A stretch of 64,000 nucleotides of DNA, taken from CAYYKD01 sp964471825. GTDB lineage: Bacteria > Spirochaetota > GWE2-31-10 > CAYYKD01. Positions within the stretch are counted from its first letter, which is position 1. Every line of letters starts with the position of its first letter. Positions 55,251-64,000 of this stretch are shown piece by piece. A program made the translations under genes and the position numbers. The DNA is taken from positions 1 through 64,000 of the forward strand of contig CAYYKD010000008.1 of the NCBI GenBank assembly GCA_964471825.1, given 5' to 3'. Below the pieces are notes generated by a model that worked only from the letters and a program-made list of their open reading frames with translations, was not told the origin of the DNA and did no database searches.

Positions 55251-55447
55251 TAAATATCCTTAGTACTTTATTAATAATAGTAAATTTAATATTATAATTA
55301 TTGTAATAAATCAAGATATTTTGTATATTTATTATACTATGATAACATAGTAACAGCAAACTAATATTTAACCAATGTATAGTTTGGGTTTTGATAAATA
55401 TTAACATAATCCTGGGCGCTTAGATAAATAAATTTATTATAGTTTAT

Positions 55448-55551
55448 TATAGGGTACTTCTAAAAACCTTATATTTTAAGGTTTTTACAAGCTCAAACCT
55501 ATTCCTATACCTATATTGCATTCTAAATATAAAGAATTTAGAATGCAATAT
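55448..55551. repeat. GGGTACCTCTAAA palindromic element, copy B
   Basis: The left end TATAGGGTACTTCTAAA matches copy A at 50336. It is followed by the hairpin AAAAACCTT/AAGGTTTTT (55462-55470 and 55478-55486). The right end is TACCTATAT merging into a perfect 16-base stem (55513-55528 and 55536-55551) with a seven-base loop. It fills most of the 55251-55627 gap. Confidence 0.55.
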
Positions 55552-55627
55552 AATTATCTTAGGATAAATTTGTTGATTTTTTTAGCATTGTGATATAGAA
55601 TATTAAAAGTAAAAATAGGAGTCGTTT

Positions 55628-56380
55628 ATGTATAGATTATCGTCAATGAAATTTTTATTAGGCTTAGTGGCATCTGTTGTGTTGTTTTCTTCCTGTACAA
55701 CCCTTGACTACTCAAAGAAATACACTCATTCAACGCCTGCATCAGATATAACTAGTCTATTTGCAACGAACAATGTCGGCTCAGTAACGATCAATCCCTC
55801 AACAGATGATCAGATTACAGTTAACTACACGGTATCTGTCCCAACAGAATCGGAAATTACAAAAGTTATAGTTGATTTTTCAAAAACAAACTCAAGATAT
55901 GACATAACCGTTTCATCGGAGGATAAGTGGTTAAATTATAAGGTAGACATAGTTATATATCTCCCCGAAACAGTTGAGGCGGGTGTAAACAACAGCACCG
56001 GTGCGGTCTCAATAACCGGTATTAACAAAGTAACTTCAGTTGTAAATAGTACAGGAAGCATAAGCATTTCTCAGGTTAAAGATGTTGGACCGATAACTAA
56101 CTCAACCGGTACCATATCGATTCTATCTTCAGAAACAGTCTCAGATATAACTAACAGTACAGGTGATATAGTTGTAGATATAGCCGGCCTTAAGGCTCCA
56201 ACCTCCATCGAAAATAGTACCGGTGACATAACTATCAGACTTGCAGCCGATGCTTATAGCACTTTATCCGAGTCAACAAGCACCGGATCTGTAAGTAACA
56301 CTGCAAGTCCCGGTACAGGTACACACTCTTTAACTATAACAAATTCTACAGGTGATATAACCATTACGCCTTTACTGTAG
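55628..56380 (+). CDS. DUF4097-like beta-helix lipoprotein
   Basis: A signal peptide with lipobox LFSSC at about residue 23 directs it to the membrane. The rest is a repetitive beta structure with regularly spaced NSTGxIxI and TNSTG units, as in DUF4097 adhesin-like proteins. The repeats NSTGAVSITG, NSTGSISIS, NSTGTISILS and NSTGDIVVD are about 17-20 residues apart and would stack into a helix or prism. The function is unknown. GGAG is seen upstream of the ATG. Confidence 0.7.
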   Translation: MYRLSSMKFLLGLVASVVLFSSCTTLDYSKKYTHSTPASDITSLFATNNVGSVTINPSTDDQITVNYTVSVPTESEITKVIVDFSKTNSRYDITVSSEDKWLNYKVDIVIYLPETVEAGVNNSTGAVSITGINKVTSVVNSTGSISISQVKDVGPITNSTGTISILSSETVSDITNSTGDIVVDIAGLKAPTSIENSTGDITIRLAADAYSTLSESTSTGSVSNTASPGTGTHSLTITNSTGDITITPLL

Positions 56381-56489
56381 AATCTCTCATTCTAGAAAAG
56401 CAATTACTAAAAATATAATAATCTCTACAATTCAGATAGATTTATCAAATTGTATAGGTTATTTTCTTTTCCAAGAGGCTTTTTCACAT

Positions 56490-57206
56490 CTATACAGAGA
56501 CTTTCTTCATTATATATTTTACGAGATACTCATAGGATTTTTCGTAAAAGTGTGTAAAGTTTACAGCCAATAATGTGTTTGAGATATTTACAATCTTTGC
56601 GTCAGAGTCAACCTGTTTATTGTGGACCTCAAATAGAAGATGCTCAAGCAGACTGCCCTTGGTGAGTTCTGTAGATTGATAGGCAGAATACAGCTCAAAA
56701 GCCATACCGCCAAGCGATATATCAATGATTTTGCCCGAAAGCCGTTTTTTATCTTTAAGTCTGAAGTTAACTCTAAGGAGTTCATCAACATCCGGAGTGA
56801 TCCGCACATGTTTTCTGGCCGGAAAGTGATCTCTAAATTTTTCAAGAAGCAGGTTAATTTTATTTGCAACGACATCCTGACTCAGTGGTTTAATTAGAAA
56901 TGAAATAACGCTATAAATTTGAAGCTTTTTTATAATGACGGGAGATGCATCGAGGCTTGTTGTTAAAATGAATAGGCCTGAGAGAGAGCTATCCTCTTTA
57001 ATTGTTTTTAAAAGTTCAAAGCTCTTGTTATCAGAAAAATCAAGATCTAAAAAGAGAAATCTGGATTTGCTGGTGTTAATTAAGTCATAGGCTAATTCCG
57101 GTGATTCTGCTACATTACAGACAATTCCGTAATTCAATAACACCTTCTGTAACATCGCAGTGTTATTACTATTGCACATACATAGACACATATTAATGTT
57201 TTCCAT
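56490..57206 (-). CDS. receiver plus PilZ domain protein (c-di-GMP effector candidate)
   Basis: The N-terminal 120 residues are a receiver-like domain with phosphoacceptor region FLFLDLDFSD. The C-terminal half is a PilZ domain with ARKHVRITPDVD and IIDISLGGMAFEL, giving the RxxxR and D/NxSxxG c-di-GMP binding motifs. It would couple phosphorylation to c-di-GMP binding, for example at the motility machinery. A diguanylate cyclase is coded nearby at 52760. The start ATG 57206 is assumed; length 238. Confidence 0.75.
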   Translation of the reverse strand: MENINMCLCMCNSNNTAMLQKVLLNYGIVCNVAESPELAYDLINTSKSRFLFLDLDFSDNKSFELLKTIKEDSSLSGLFILTTSLDASPVIIKKLQIYSVISFLIKPLSQDVVANKINLLLEKFRDHFPARKHVRITPDVDELLRVNFRLKDKKRLSGKIIDISLGGMAFELYSAYQSTELTKGSLLEHLLFEVHNKQVDSDAKIVNISNTLLAVNFTHFYEKSYEYLVKYIMKKVSV

Positions 57207-57394
57207 AGAACCTCACAGGACTGAATTATTTCAACAATGTATTATAAATCTACAGAAAATGCAAATCTAATTAACGATTTTTAGTTCTCTTTGATAAGTT
57301 GATAAATTAGTAATATTTATGATTTACAGTTTAATAATATCGAGAGTTGACGAAAATAATAAAATAATCGTTAAAAATAATTTTGGAGATATAG

Positions 57395-58360
57395 ATGGCT
57401 AAAAAGCAAACAACAAGATCTACAACAAAATCTAAAAGGAAAAAAAATTCAAGCGGATTTCTTTTTTTCTTTCTTGTAATTCTAATTGCATTAGGTGGAG
57501 TGTTATACACTCTTAGGGATAAACTAAATATAAGTTTAAATAGTAATAATATAGAACAATCGAATAATACATTAAATAATACTAAGGGGAGGTCAAATCT
57601 TCATAATTTTATAGATAGATTCAAATCAGGGGTTAGCAAAAGCTCAGCCGGTTCATCGTCAAGCTTATCTTCAAAACCATCAGAAAAAACCACCAACAAC
57701 ACCTCATCAAAGTATAGTTCTTCATCAATGGTAATAAGATCATCAAAGTCTGTAGAATCTAAATCATATTCATCACTATCGTCATCTGCTTCAACAAATA
57801 TATCGTCGTTCTCTTCATCGAAATCTGCTTCTAAAAGTTCTGTTTCGTCATCTATATCATCATTATCATCAATATCTTCTATATCCTCAATACAGTCATC
57901 TACTGCGGTAAATAAGACCGAAAAAACTAATGAGAAGACTTATTCCGGCAAGGTATATTTTGCAAAGATCAGTGATGATGAAAAGATATTTGTGCAATCA
58001 GTAAGTAGAAATATTAGATATATAGATTCACCATTGATAGAGACATTGGCAGTACTAATTTCGGGTCCGTTAAAATCAGAGCAGAACAAGGAAATTATTT
58101 CATGCATTCCACCAAAAACAAGATTGCTCTCTGCAAAAGTAAAATCAGGAGTTGCCTATTTGAACTTTTCTAAAGAATTTGAGTTTAATCCTTATGGACG
58201 AGAGGGTACATATAATCAACTAAAACAGATCGTATTTACTGCGACCCAGTTCCCTACTGTAAAGGCGGTAAAGATACTTATTGAGGGTAAAGAAAAGGTT
58301 TATATAGGTGGTGAGGGAATTATGATAAATAAACTGTTAACAAGAGATGATTTTTCTTGA
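57395..58360 (+). CDS. GerMN domain protein with serine-rich linker
   Basis: A basic N-terminus and one membrane helix (about residues 20-42) lead to a very Ser-rich low-complexity linker (about 90-180). The last 120 residues form a GerMN domain: PLIETLAVLISGPLKSEQN and AKVKSGVAYLNFSKEFEFN and IKILIEGKEKV-like strands. GerMN domains occur in spore germination proteins and in many Gram-negative periplasmic proteins of unknown role. GGAG precedes ATG 57395. The linker would span the periplasm. Confidence 0.7.
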   Translation: MAKKQTTRSTTKSKRKKNSSGFLFFFLVILIALGGVLYTLRDKLNISLNSNNIEQSNNTLNNTKGRSNLHNFIDRFKSGVSKSSAGSSSSLSSKPSEKTTNNTSSKYSSSSMVIRSSKSVESKSYSSLSSSASTNISSFSSSKSASKSSVSSSISSLSSISSISSIQSSTAVNKTEKTNEKTYSGKVYFAKISDDEKIFVQSVSRNIRYIDSPLIETLAVLISGPLKSEQNKEIISCIPPKTRLLSAKVKSGVAYLNFSKEFEFNPYGREGTYNQLKQIVFTATQFPTVKAVKILIEGKEKVYIGGEGIMINKLLTRDDFS

Positions 58361-58399
58361 CATTATCAGATAAATAATATATAAGTTTTTTTAAATTAT

Positions 58400-58473
58400 G
58401 GCGAAGTAGCTTAGCTGGTTATAGCGCTCGGCTCATAACCGAGAGGTCACTGGTTCGAGTCCAGTCTTCGCTA
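58400..58473 (+). tRNA. tRNA-Met (CAU anticodon, elongator type)
   Basis: The cloverleaf reads GGCGAAG/CTTCGCT for the acceptor (first pair G:U), and the anticodon stem CTCGG/CCGAG encloses CTCATAA with anticodon CAT. The T arm is CTGG TTCGAGT CCAG. The CCA end is not encoded. The acceptor start G1 argues against the initiator type, which has C1; a lysidine tRNA-Ile2 is the other possibility but the body fits Met best. A palindromic element begins 17 bases after it. Confidence 0.88.
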
Positions 58474-58489
58474 ATATTTATCTACCGGG

Positions 58490-58606
58490 GGCTGTCTAAA
58501 AAGATGAATTCTCACACGGCACTCACATAGTATAATGGAGAAACCAAAATAATGGTAAATGTCTACTTATTCTATATGAGTTCCGTGCGGAACTTTTTGG
58601 ACACCC
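58490..58606. repeat. imperfect palindromic element after tRNA-Met
   Basis: GGCTGTCTAAAAAG at the left pairs with CTTTTTGGACACCC at the right, and an inner arm (CACACGGCACTCACATAG with CTATATGAGTTCCGTGCG) matches at 15 of 18 positions. The ends share GGCTGTC with the 95-bp element. Eight T follow the right end. It may be a related miniature element or a terminator for the tRNA. Confidence 0.5.
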
Positions 58607-58713
58607 TTTTTTTTGTCATTTCATAAAATTTATGAAAAATGTTGTTTTTTTTATATTCCGGTATTAAATTGTACAAATTGAGAGTATGACTTTCATTTTC
58701 GGAGGATTTCTGT

Positions 58714-60633
58714 TTGAATATCTCAAAGGACTTAATACAGGAAATAAAATCCAGAAATGACATAGTAGAAATTGTAAGTGAAAAAGTCACCTCACTCAAA
58801 AGGACCGGAGGAAGCTGGACAGGTCTATGCCCATTTCATCAGGATAAGAAACCCTCATTTAGTGTCTCACCGGCTCATGGAATTTATAAATGCTTTGCAT
58901 GTGGCGAGTCCGGTGATCTAATCAAGTTTGTTGAGAAAACAGAGGGACTTGAGTTTATTGACGCCGTTAAGTATCTTGCAAAGAGAGTTGGTATTGTAAT
59001 TGAGGACTCTAAATTTAAAGGTGATGAAAATTCTGACTATAATAGAAGAGAGAAGTTGGCTGTATTTAATTCTAGAATTGTAAAATACTTCAAACATTAT
59101 CTAACAGAAAGGCCGGAGGGTAAAATACCTTATTCATATTTATTAGATCGAGGACTAACTAGAGAGACGATAGATAAATTTAATCTTGGGTTTTCTCCGC
59201 CGGACAGGGGTAAATTTTTTGATTTTCTCACAAAGAAAGGGTTTACTAAAGAATTCCTACTTACAACGGGGCTTTTTTCTAATAACTATGAAAAAGTAAG
59301 AGCTATGTTCTTTAATAGAATTATTTTTCCGATATTTGACCATAGATCGGAATGTGTGGGGTTTGGAGGCAGGGCTCTAGAACCGGAACAGATGCCTAAG
59401 TATTTAAATACACCGGAAACGGTTCTATATAAAAAAAGTAGAATTCTTTATGGAATAGATCTCGCTAAGAAGTCGATTATTGATAATAAGCGTGTGTTTT
59501 TAGTAGAAGGTTATATGGATGTAATAGCCATGAACCAGAATGGGGTAACAAATACTGTTGCACCATGCGGCACAGCAGTAACAAAAGAGCAGATTAGTAT
59601 TTTGGCAAAATATGCTGATGAGATAGTTGTATTACTTGATAATGATGCTGCCGGGGTAAAAGGGGGTATTAAGGCTGTTAGAGAGTCGGTTAATACTGCC
59701 GTTAAGATATCTGTAATGCGACTCGAAGGTGCAAAAGACCCGGATGAGTTTTTTTTAAAGCACGGCATTGATGAATTTAACAGGCTTGTTGAAAAGAGAG
59801 TTGAAGGTTTTGAGTTTATGCTTAATGAAAAAGGGACAGGGATTGATGTTACAGATGTAAGACTTCTATCTGAGACGATAAACTTTTTCTTTGACTTTAT
59901 TAGAAATTGGGAAAATGAGATTATTCAGAATGGTCTTGTTATGAAGTTGGCTGATAGACTGAATGTTGATAAGAGGTCGCTTGCTGGAGATTTTTTGAGG
60001 TATAAAAAGAAAGCCTCATATTCATCTACCTATTCATCCTCCTATGAAGTCCCGGTAAAATCAACAGTAGGTGATAGAGATTTTATTCAAGACTCAAATA
60101 AAGATATAAATAAAGACTTAAATAAAGATGAAATTATTCCGAAACAGACCTATAATTTTGATAAACAATTTAAAAGAGAGGCGGAATTAATAATTATTTT
60201 ATCAAGACTCAGTTCTACAAAGGATGTTGTTTTGAGAGCATCTCTTAGGGACGAGTGTTTTGTTAATGATGTAAATAGAGAACTCTATAATTATGTTATA
60301 AGTGAAAAATATTTACCGGAAAACAAAAATTTTATGGACTATATAGCCGATAATACCGTAAGAGATTATTATGCTTCAGGAATATTTTCCGGTGAGCTTG
60401 ATATTGAGGATGAGAATTTACTGCTGAATATATGCGTTGATAGGATTGCTGATTTAAAGAAAAAGCACCTTGAAAGACAAAGCAAGGAGATAAGCAGTAA
60501 GATAAAACTTGGGATTTTTTACAAGGATAATGAACTTGTAAAGAGGATGCAGGAAGAAAAGTCAATTGTAATTGGGGAAATTTTGAAACTTAATAAACTA
60601 CAGGAGTTAAAAAATTCATGGAAAACTTATTAG
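58714..60633 (+). CDS. dnaG: DNA primase
   Basis: DnaG makes RNA primers. The zinc site is Cys39, His42, Cys60 and Cys63 (CPFHQDKKPSF and CFACGESGD), the RNA polymerase core follows, and the Toprim motifs are LVEGYMDVIA and LDNDAAG. The C-terminal part (about 425 on) with a Ser/Tyr and Asn/Lys-Asp-rich linker is the DnaB-binding domain. The start is TTG 58714 with GGAGG eight bases upstream. It overlaps rpoD by 16 bases. At 639 residues it is full length. Confidence 0.93.
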   Translation: MNISKDLIQEIKSRNDIVEIVSEKVTSLKRTGGSWTGLCPFHQDKKPSFSVSPAHGIYKCFACGESGDLIKFVEKTEGLEFIDAVKYLAKRVGIVIEDSKFKGDENSDYNRREKLAVFNSRIVKYFKHYLTERPEGKIPYSYLLDRGLTRETIDKFNLGFSPPDRGKFFDFLTKKGFTKEFLLTTGLFSNNYEKVRAMFFNRIIFPIFDHRSECVGFGGRALEPEQMPKYLNTPETVLYKKSRILYGIDLAKKSIIDNKRVFLVEGYMDVIAMNQNGVTNTVAPCGTAVTKEQISILAKYADEIVVLLDNDAAGVKGGIKAVRESVNTAVKISVMRLEGAKDPDEFFLKHGIDEFNRLVEKRVEGFEFMLNEKGTGIDVTDVRLLSETINFFFDFIRNWENEIIQNGLVMKLADRLNVDKRSLAGDFLRYKKKASYSSTYSSSYEVPVKSTVGDRDFIQDSNKDINKDLNKDEIIPKQTYNFDKQFKREAELIIILSRLSSTKDVVLRASLRDECFVNDVNRELYNYVISEKYLPENKNFMDYIADNTVRDYYASGIFSGELDIEDENLLLNICVDRIADLKKKHLERQSKEISSKIKLGIFYKDNELVKRMQEEKSIVIGEILKLNKLQELKNSWKTY

Positions 60634-62405
60634 ATTATCCTGAAATTAAAAATTTATTGGAGACAGGCAAAAAAACAGGGCTTGTTACAATAGATGAGAT
60701 GAATAAATACATCCCTTCAGAAATTATAAACAATGAAAGGATAGATGAGGTTTTTGTAATCCTCGAACAGAATAATATTAAAATTCAGGAAGAGGATGTT
60801 GAGAATATTGAAGATGATTCGTTTCTGAAGAACAAACCGGAAGCCGAAGTTATATACAAACAGGCTAAGGATACATCTAAGAAGGTTGTACATACAGGTA
60901 ATGCTTCAATAGATGATCCAATACGAATCTATCTAAGAGAGATTGGACGGGTTGATCTTCTGAATGCTGAACATGAGGTAGATCTTGCAAAGAAGATTGA
61001 GAAAGGCGAGAAAATGATCCATGAGTCAATAAAGAAACTTGGTATACCAATCATTGAGTTTAACAATATACTTGAAAAGATCACTGTTGAACCAATCGAT
61101 ATGGATAAGAATATTGTGACTATCAGATCTGACTCTCGAGAGTATTCATCAGAGAAAAAAAGAATTAAAAGTAAGTATAAAGATATTCTACAAGACTATA
61201 TGAAAAAGACATTGGCATTCAAAACATTGATAACAAAACACAAGGACTCAAGATCTGAAAAAGAACGAGTATCAATTAGAAAGGAAATCGATAAGGTTAA
61301 AGATGAGGCATTTGCAATAATGTTTAGTCATGAAGTTGATAACCAGGATATAATAAGAATTGCTGAGGAAGTAGTAAAAGTAGTAGAAAGTGTTCGGGAA
61401 ACTGAAGCAACTAATACAAGGATTCTAAAAAAATTGCATTTTAGTAATGCTGCACAACTAAAAGTATTGAGCAAGGAAGTTGAAAGCGGAGAAAATGCAG
61501 CAGCGATTGAAAACTCACATAGCTTGAGTATAGACAAACTTAAAGAACTGATTAAAAAGTTTAAAACTAACGATGTTACGCTTAAGCAGATTGAATTCAA
61601 GTATGATAACACACTTGAAGAGATTAAGGAATATGGAAATGATGTCTCTAAGGGACTTGCTATGGTTAAGTCAGCAAAAGATAAACTTGTAAAGGCAAAT
61701 CTAAGACTTGTTGTATCAATAGCAAAGAAATATACAAACAGAGGACTTCATTTTTTTGACCTTGTTCAGGAAGGAAACATAGGACTAATTAAGGCTGTTG
61801 ACAAATTTGAATATCGAAAGGGCTATAAATTTTCAACCTATGCAACATGGTGGATCAGACAGGCAATAACAAGATCAATAAGCGATCAGGCAAGAACTAT
61901 CCGTGTGCCTGTTCATATGATTGAGCAGATAAATAAGGTGCTTAGAGAAACCCGTCAGTTGCTACAGCGGCTTGGTCGAGAACCATCAGATGAGGAGATC
62001 GCTAAAGAGCTGGGTTGGTCGGTCGGTAAGGTTAAGGCTGTAAAGAATGTTGCAAGAGAACCTGTTAGTCTTGAGACTCCGATAGGAGAAGAAGATGATA
62101 GTGTTCTCGGTGAATTTATAGAGGATAAAGGGTTTGAAAACCCTGCAAGTTTTGCTGCCTTTAAAGATTTGCAGGAGCAGTTATCCCTTGTTATTAGAAC
62201 TCTCACAAAGAAAGAGCAGGATGTATTGAAAATGCGATATGGCCTTGACGATGGCTATTCTTTGACACTAGAGCAGGTTGGATATATTTTTAATGTAACT
62301 CGTGAGCGTATACGACAGATCGAGGCAAAGGCATTAAGAAAACTAAGACACCCTGTCAGACTAAGAAAACTTAAAGACCATCTCGATGATTTCCAAAGAG
62401 AATAG
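60618..62405 (+). CDS. rpoD: RNA polymerase primary sigma factor
   Basis: The protein has region 1.2 (DDPIRIYLREIGRVDLL), a non-conserved region of about 200 residues, region 2 (LRLVVSIAKKYTNRGLHFFD and WWIRQAITRSI), region 3 and region 4 (QVGYIFNVTRERIRQIEAKA). It directs core RNA polymerase to housekeeping promoters. The order dnaG-rpoD is usual in spirochaetes and proteobacteria. The 16-base overlap with dnaG implies co-expression. Length is 595 residues. Confidence 0.95.
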   Translation: MENLLDYPEIKNLLETGKKTGLVTIDEMNKYIPSEIINNERIDEVFVILEQNNIKIQEEDVENIEDDSFLKNKPEAEVIYKQAKDTSKKVVHTGNASIDDPIRIYLREIGRVDLLNAEHEVDLAKKIEKGEKMIHESIKKLGIPIIEFNNILEKITVEPIDMDKNIVTIRSDSREYSSEKKRIKSKYKDILQDYMKKTLAFKTLITKHKDSRSEKERVSIRKEIDKVKDEAFAIMFSHEVDNQDIIRIAEEVVKVVESVRETEATNTRILKKLHFSNAAQLKVLSKEVESGENAAAIENSHSLSIDKLKELIKKFKTNDVTLKQIEFKYDNTLEEIKEYGNDVSKGLAMVKSAKDKLVKANLRLVVSIAKKYTNRGLHFFDLVQEGNIGLIKAVDKFEYRKGYKFSTYATWWIRQAITRSISDQARTIRVPVHMIEQINKVLRETRQLLQRLGREPSDEEIAKELGWSVGKVKAVKNVAREPVSLETPIGEEDDSVLGEFIEDKGFENPASFAAFKDLQEQLSLVIRTLTKKEQDVLKMRYGLDDGYSLTLEQVGYIFNVTRERIRQIEAKALRKLRHPVRLRKLKDHLDDFQRE

Positions 62406-62418
62406 ACAGATTCGATAG

Positions 62419-64000
62419 ATGAAAGAATTAACTGACAGCCTTCCAAAACTGCCCGGTGTATATATTTTTAAGGATGCGTCCGGCAAAATAATATATATCG
62501 GGAAGGCAAAGATACTCTACAATCGTGTAAGGTCATATTTTCTAGATAACAGGGACATTAAAACTGCTGCTTTAGTCAAGAAGATAGCTGACCTAGAGTA
62601 TTTTGTAACAAATTCAGAAGTTGAAGCATTAATTCTAGAAAATAATCTGATAAAAAAACACACCCCGCAGTATAATATAAGTTTGAAGGATTCTAAAACT
62701 TATCCCTATATTAAAATAACAAAGGAAACGATCCCGCTTGTAATAAAGTCGAGGGAAACTAAAAACCATAGAGATGAATATTTTGGTCCATATTTAGATA
62801 GTGATTTTATAGTAGCTACACGGAAGATTTTTAAAAAAATACTAAAACTTAGATCATGCAGACAGGTACTTAAACCGCCATTTAATAAAACGCCATGTCT
62901 TAATTACCATATCAATCAATGCTCTGCTCCATGTGCAGGGAAGATAACACCTGAGGATTATTCTAAATCTGTTGATTTGGCAAGAGAGTTTTTAAAGAAT
63001 AATTATAATAAAATTTTGGACATTCTAACTGAGAGGATGAATAAATATTCATTGAATATGGAATACGAGGCAGCAGCCAAAATTAGAGATCAGATTAAAA
63101 TTATTGAGTCAGCTCAAGTATATCAGATTGCTGAAAATCAGCATGCCAAGGATACTGATTATATAGGAGTTATGAATGATTTTAATAGTGCGGTTGTCTC
63201 TGTAATTTCTCTTAGGTCCGGTAACTTGATTGATAAAAAAAGTTTTTATATTCAACGAGTATTGAAATATGAAGAACTTTTGCCGGATTTTATTAAGACA
63301 TTCTATATGGATAGGGATGATATACCCGGACGAATTGTAATTGAATATCAACCAACAATACCGGAGGATAGAACTAAAGGTGAAATAGAGTGTGATGAGA
63401 TAGAATCAGAGTTAATAAATATAGAAACTGCGATTTATCAAAACAGGAATATGAAGGTAAAGATGGTTCAACCAAGTAGTTTAACCGATAGAAGACTTCT
63501 TAAACTCGCAAAAGAGAATAGTGAAATTATCTTCGAGGAGCAGAATTTTCGTTCAGATAAGATCCATCTATTAAGGGATGTTAAAAAAACACTTGGATTA
63601 AATAAGTTGCCCGTAATAATTGAGGGATTCGATGTCGCAACACTTGATGGACAATCAAATGTCGGTGCAATGGTTAGATTCAAAAATGGAATTCCCGATA
63701 AAGAGGGATATAGAAAGTTCAATATTAAAGGAGATGGACATCCGGACGACTATAAGATGATGGAGGAGATGATAGCACGGCGTTATCAGCGACTTCTCAA
63801 TGAAAAATCAGAACTACCGGATTTGATCTTAGTTGATGGCGGAAAGGGTCAGCTTGGGGTTGCAGTGAAAATGATGAAAGCACTTTCGCTTGATATAGAG
63901 ATAATAGGGCTTGCAAAAAAGAATGAGATCATATATAGGGCCGGAAAAAAAACGCCGATTATTCTAGAGCAGAGATCTCCTGTCTTACGGCTAATTCAGA
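62419..64000 (+). CDS. uvrC: excinuclease ABC subunit C, 5' part (runs off the window)
   Basis: The frame is open from ATG 62419 to the last base (527 codons) with no stop. It starts MKELTDSLPKLPGVYIFKDA and IIYIGKAKILYNRVRSYF, the GIY-YIG nuclease domain, followed by CSAPCAG, a UvrB-interaction helix (YEAAAKIRDQIK) and the start of the RNase H-like nuclease domain (IEGFDVATLDGQ, then PDLILVDGGKGQLG). UvrC makes both incisions in nucleotide excision repair. It begins 13 bases after rpoD. The C-terminal helix-hairpin-helix part lies beyond the window. Confidence 0.93.
   Translation, partial: MKELTDSLPKLPGVYIFKDASGKIIYIGKAKILYNRVRSYFLDNRDIKTAALVKKIADLEYFVTNSEVEALILENNLIKKHTPQYNISLKDSKTYPYIKITKETIPLVIKSRETKNHRDEYFGPYLDSDFIVATRKIFKKILKLRSCRQVLKPPFNKTPCLNYHINQCSAPCAGKITPEDYSKSVDLAREFLKNNYNKILDILTERMNKYSLNMEYEAAAKIRDQIKIIESAQVYQIAENQHAKDTDYIGVMNDFNSAVVSVISLRSGNLIDKKSFYIQRVLKYEELLPDFIKTFYMDRDDIPGRIVIEYQPTIPEDRTKGEIECDEIESELINIETAIYQNRNMKVKMVQPSSLTDRRLLKLAKENSEIIFEEQNFRSDKIHLLRDVKKTLGLNKLPVIIEGFDVATLDGQSNVGAMVRFKNGIPDKEGYRKFNIKGDGHPDDYKMMEEMIARRYQRLLNEKSELPDLILVDGGKGQLGVAVKMMKALSLDIEIIGLAKKNEIIYRAGKKTPIILEQRSPVLRLIQ

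Noticed and set aside
1..64000. CRISPR arrays, phage structural genes, ribosomal RNA operons
   Set aside because: Looked for and not seen; no regular repeat-spacer arrays, phage-type genes or rRNA sequence in the window.

Overview
The window reads as about 64 kb of a low-G+C bacterial chromosome, very probably from a spirochaete (Spirochaetota), and it contains the replication origin. Four things suggest this: the order rpmH-rnpA-yidD-yidC-jag followed further on by rsmG; the block dnaA-dnaN-recF-DUF721 (DciA-like); the pair dnaG-rpoD; and an LL-diaminopimelate aminotransferase. Spirochaete-style lipoproteins and many receiver-domain, chemotaxis and cyclic-di-GMP signalling genes add to it. 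The assignment is inference from gene content, not from a database match.

Layout. 0.2-3.3 kb is an accessory strip of small unrelated genes; two of them sit exactly inside their own terminal inverted repeats, and a 183-bp miniature inverted-repeat element follows. 3.5-8 kb holds an M15 peptidase, a small-multidrug-export family membrane protein and a large bitopic protein with LysM-like sequence. 8.3-12.8 kb is a leftward operon for a GldA/GldF/GldG-type ABC system with a DUF4340 protein. 13.1-15.2 kb is a rightward bioG-bioC-bioD cluster. 15.2-19 kb has a J-domain protein and rsmG, with two perfect parS sites, then a histidine kinase and response regulator pair. 20.2-29.8 kb is the leftward core block: dapL, a degenerate PanB-like gene, jag, yidC, yidD, a frameshifted rnpA, rpmH, a DciA-like gene, recF, dnaN and dnaA. 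The non-coding DNA on both sides of dnaA carries variant DnaA boxes (TTATTAACA), and the dnaN side also has a six-fold TAG repeat resembling a DnaA-trio, so oriC is placed at about 28.0-30.3 kb.

To the right of the origin most core genes point rightward: icd, mnmA, a lysine-rich exported protein, an HpcH/HpaI-type aldolase-like protein and a zinc-ribbon membrane protein. Then come a solute-binding lipoprotein, a dimethylargininase/amidinotransferase-fold enzyme, a large propeller-type sensor kinase, yaeQ, a BspA-like leucine-rich-repeat lipoprotein, a chemotaxis receptor, a NarL-type regulator, an M14 carboxypeptidase lipoprotein, hslVU, a diguanylate cyclase, receiver and PilZ proteins, a GerMN lipoprotein-like protein, tRNA-Met, dnaG, rpoD and the 5' part of uvrC, which runs off the window.

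The intergenic regions contain at least three families of miniature palindromic elements: the AGAGGCTCTTGC family, a 95-bp GGCTGTCC family present in two copies that differ at one base, and a GGGTACCTCTAAA two-hairpin family. The most noteworthy points are the inverted-repeat-bounded single-gene cassettes, the paired parS sites (one inside a coding sequence), the rnpA frame break at a run of ten A residues, the origin architecture, and two enzyme-family members that lack canonical catalytic residues (PanB-like and MnmA).
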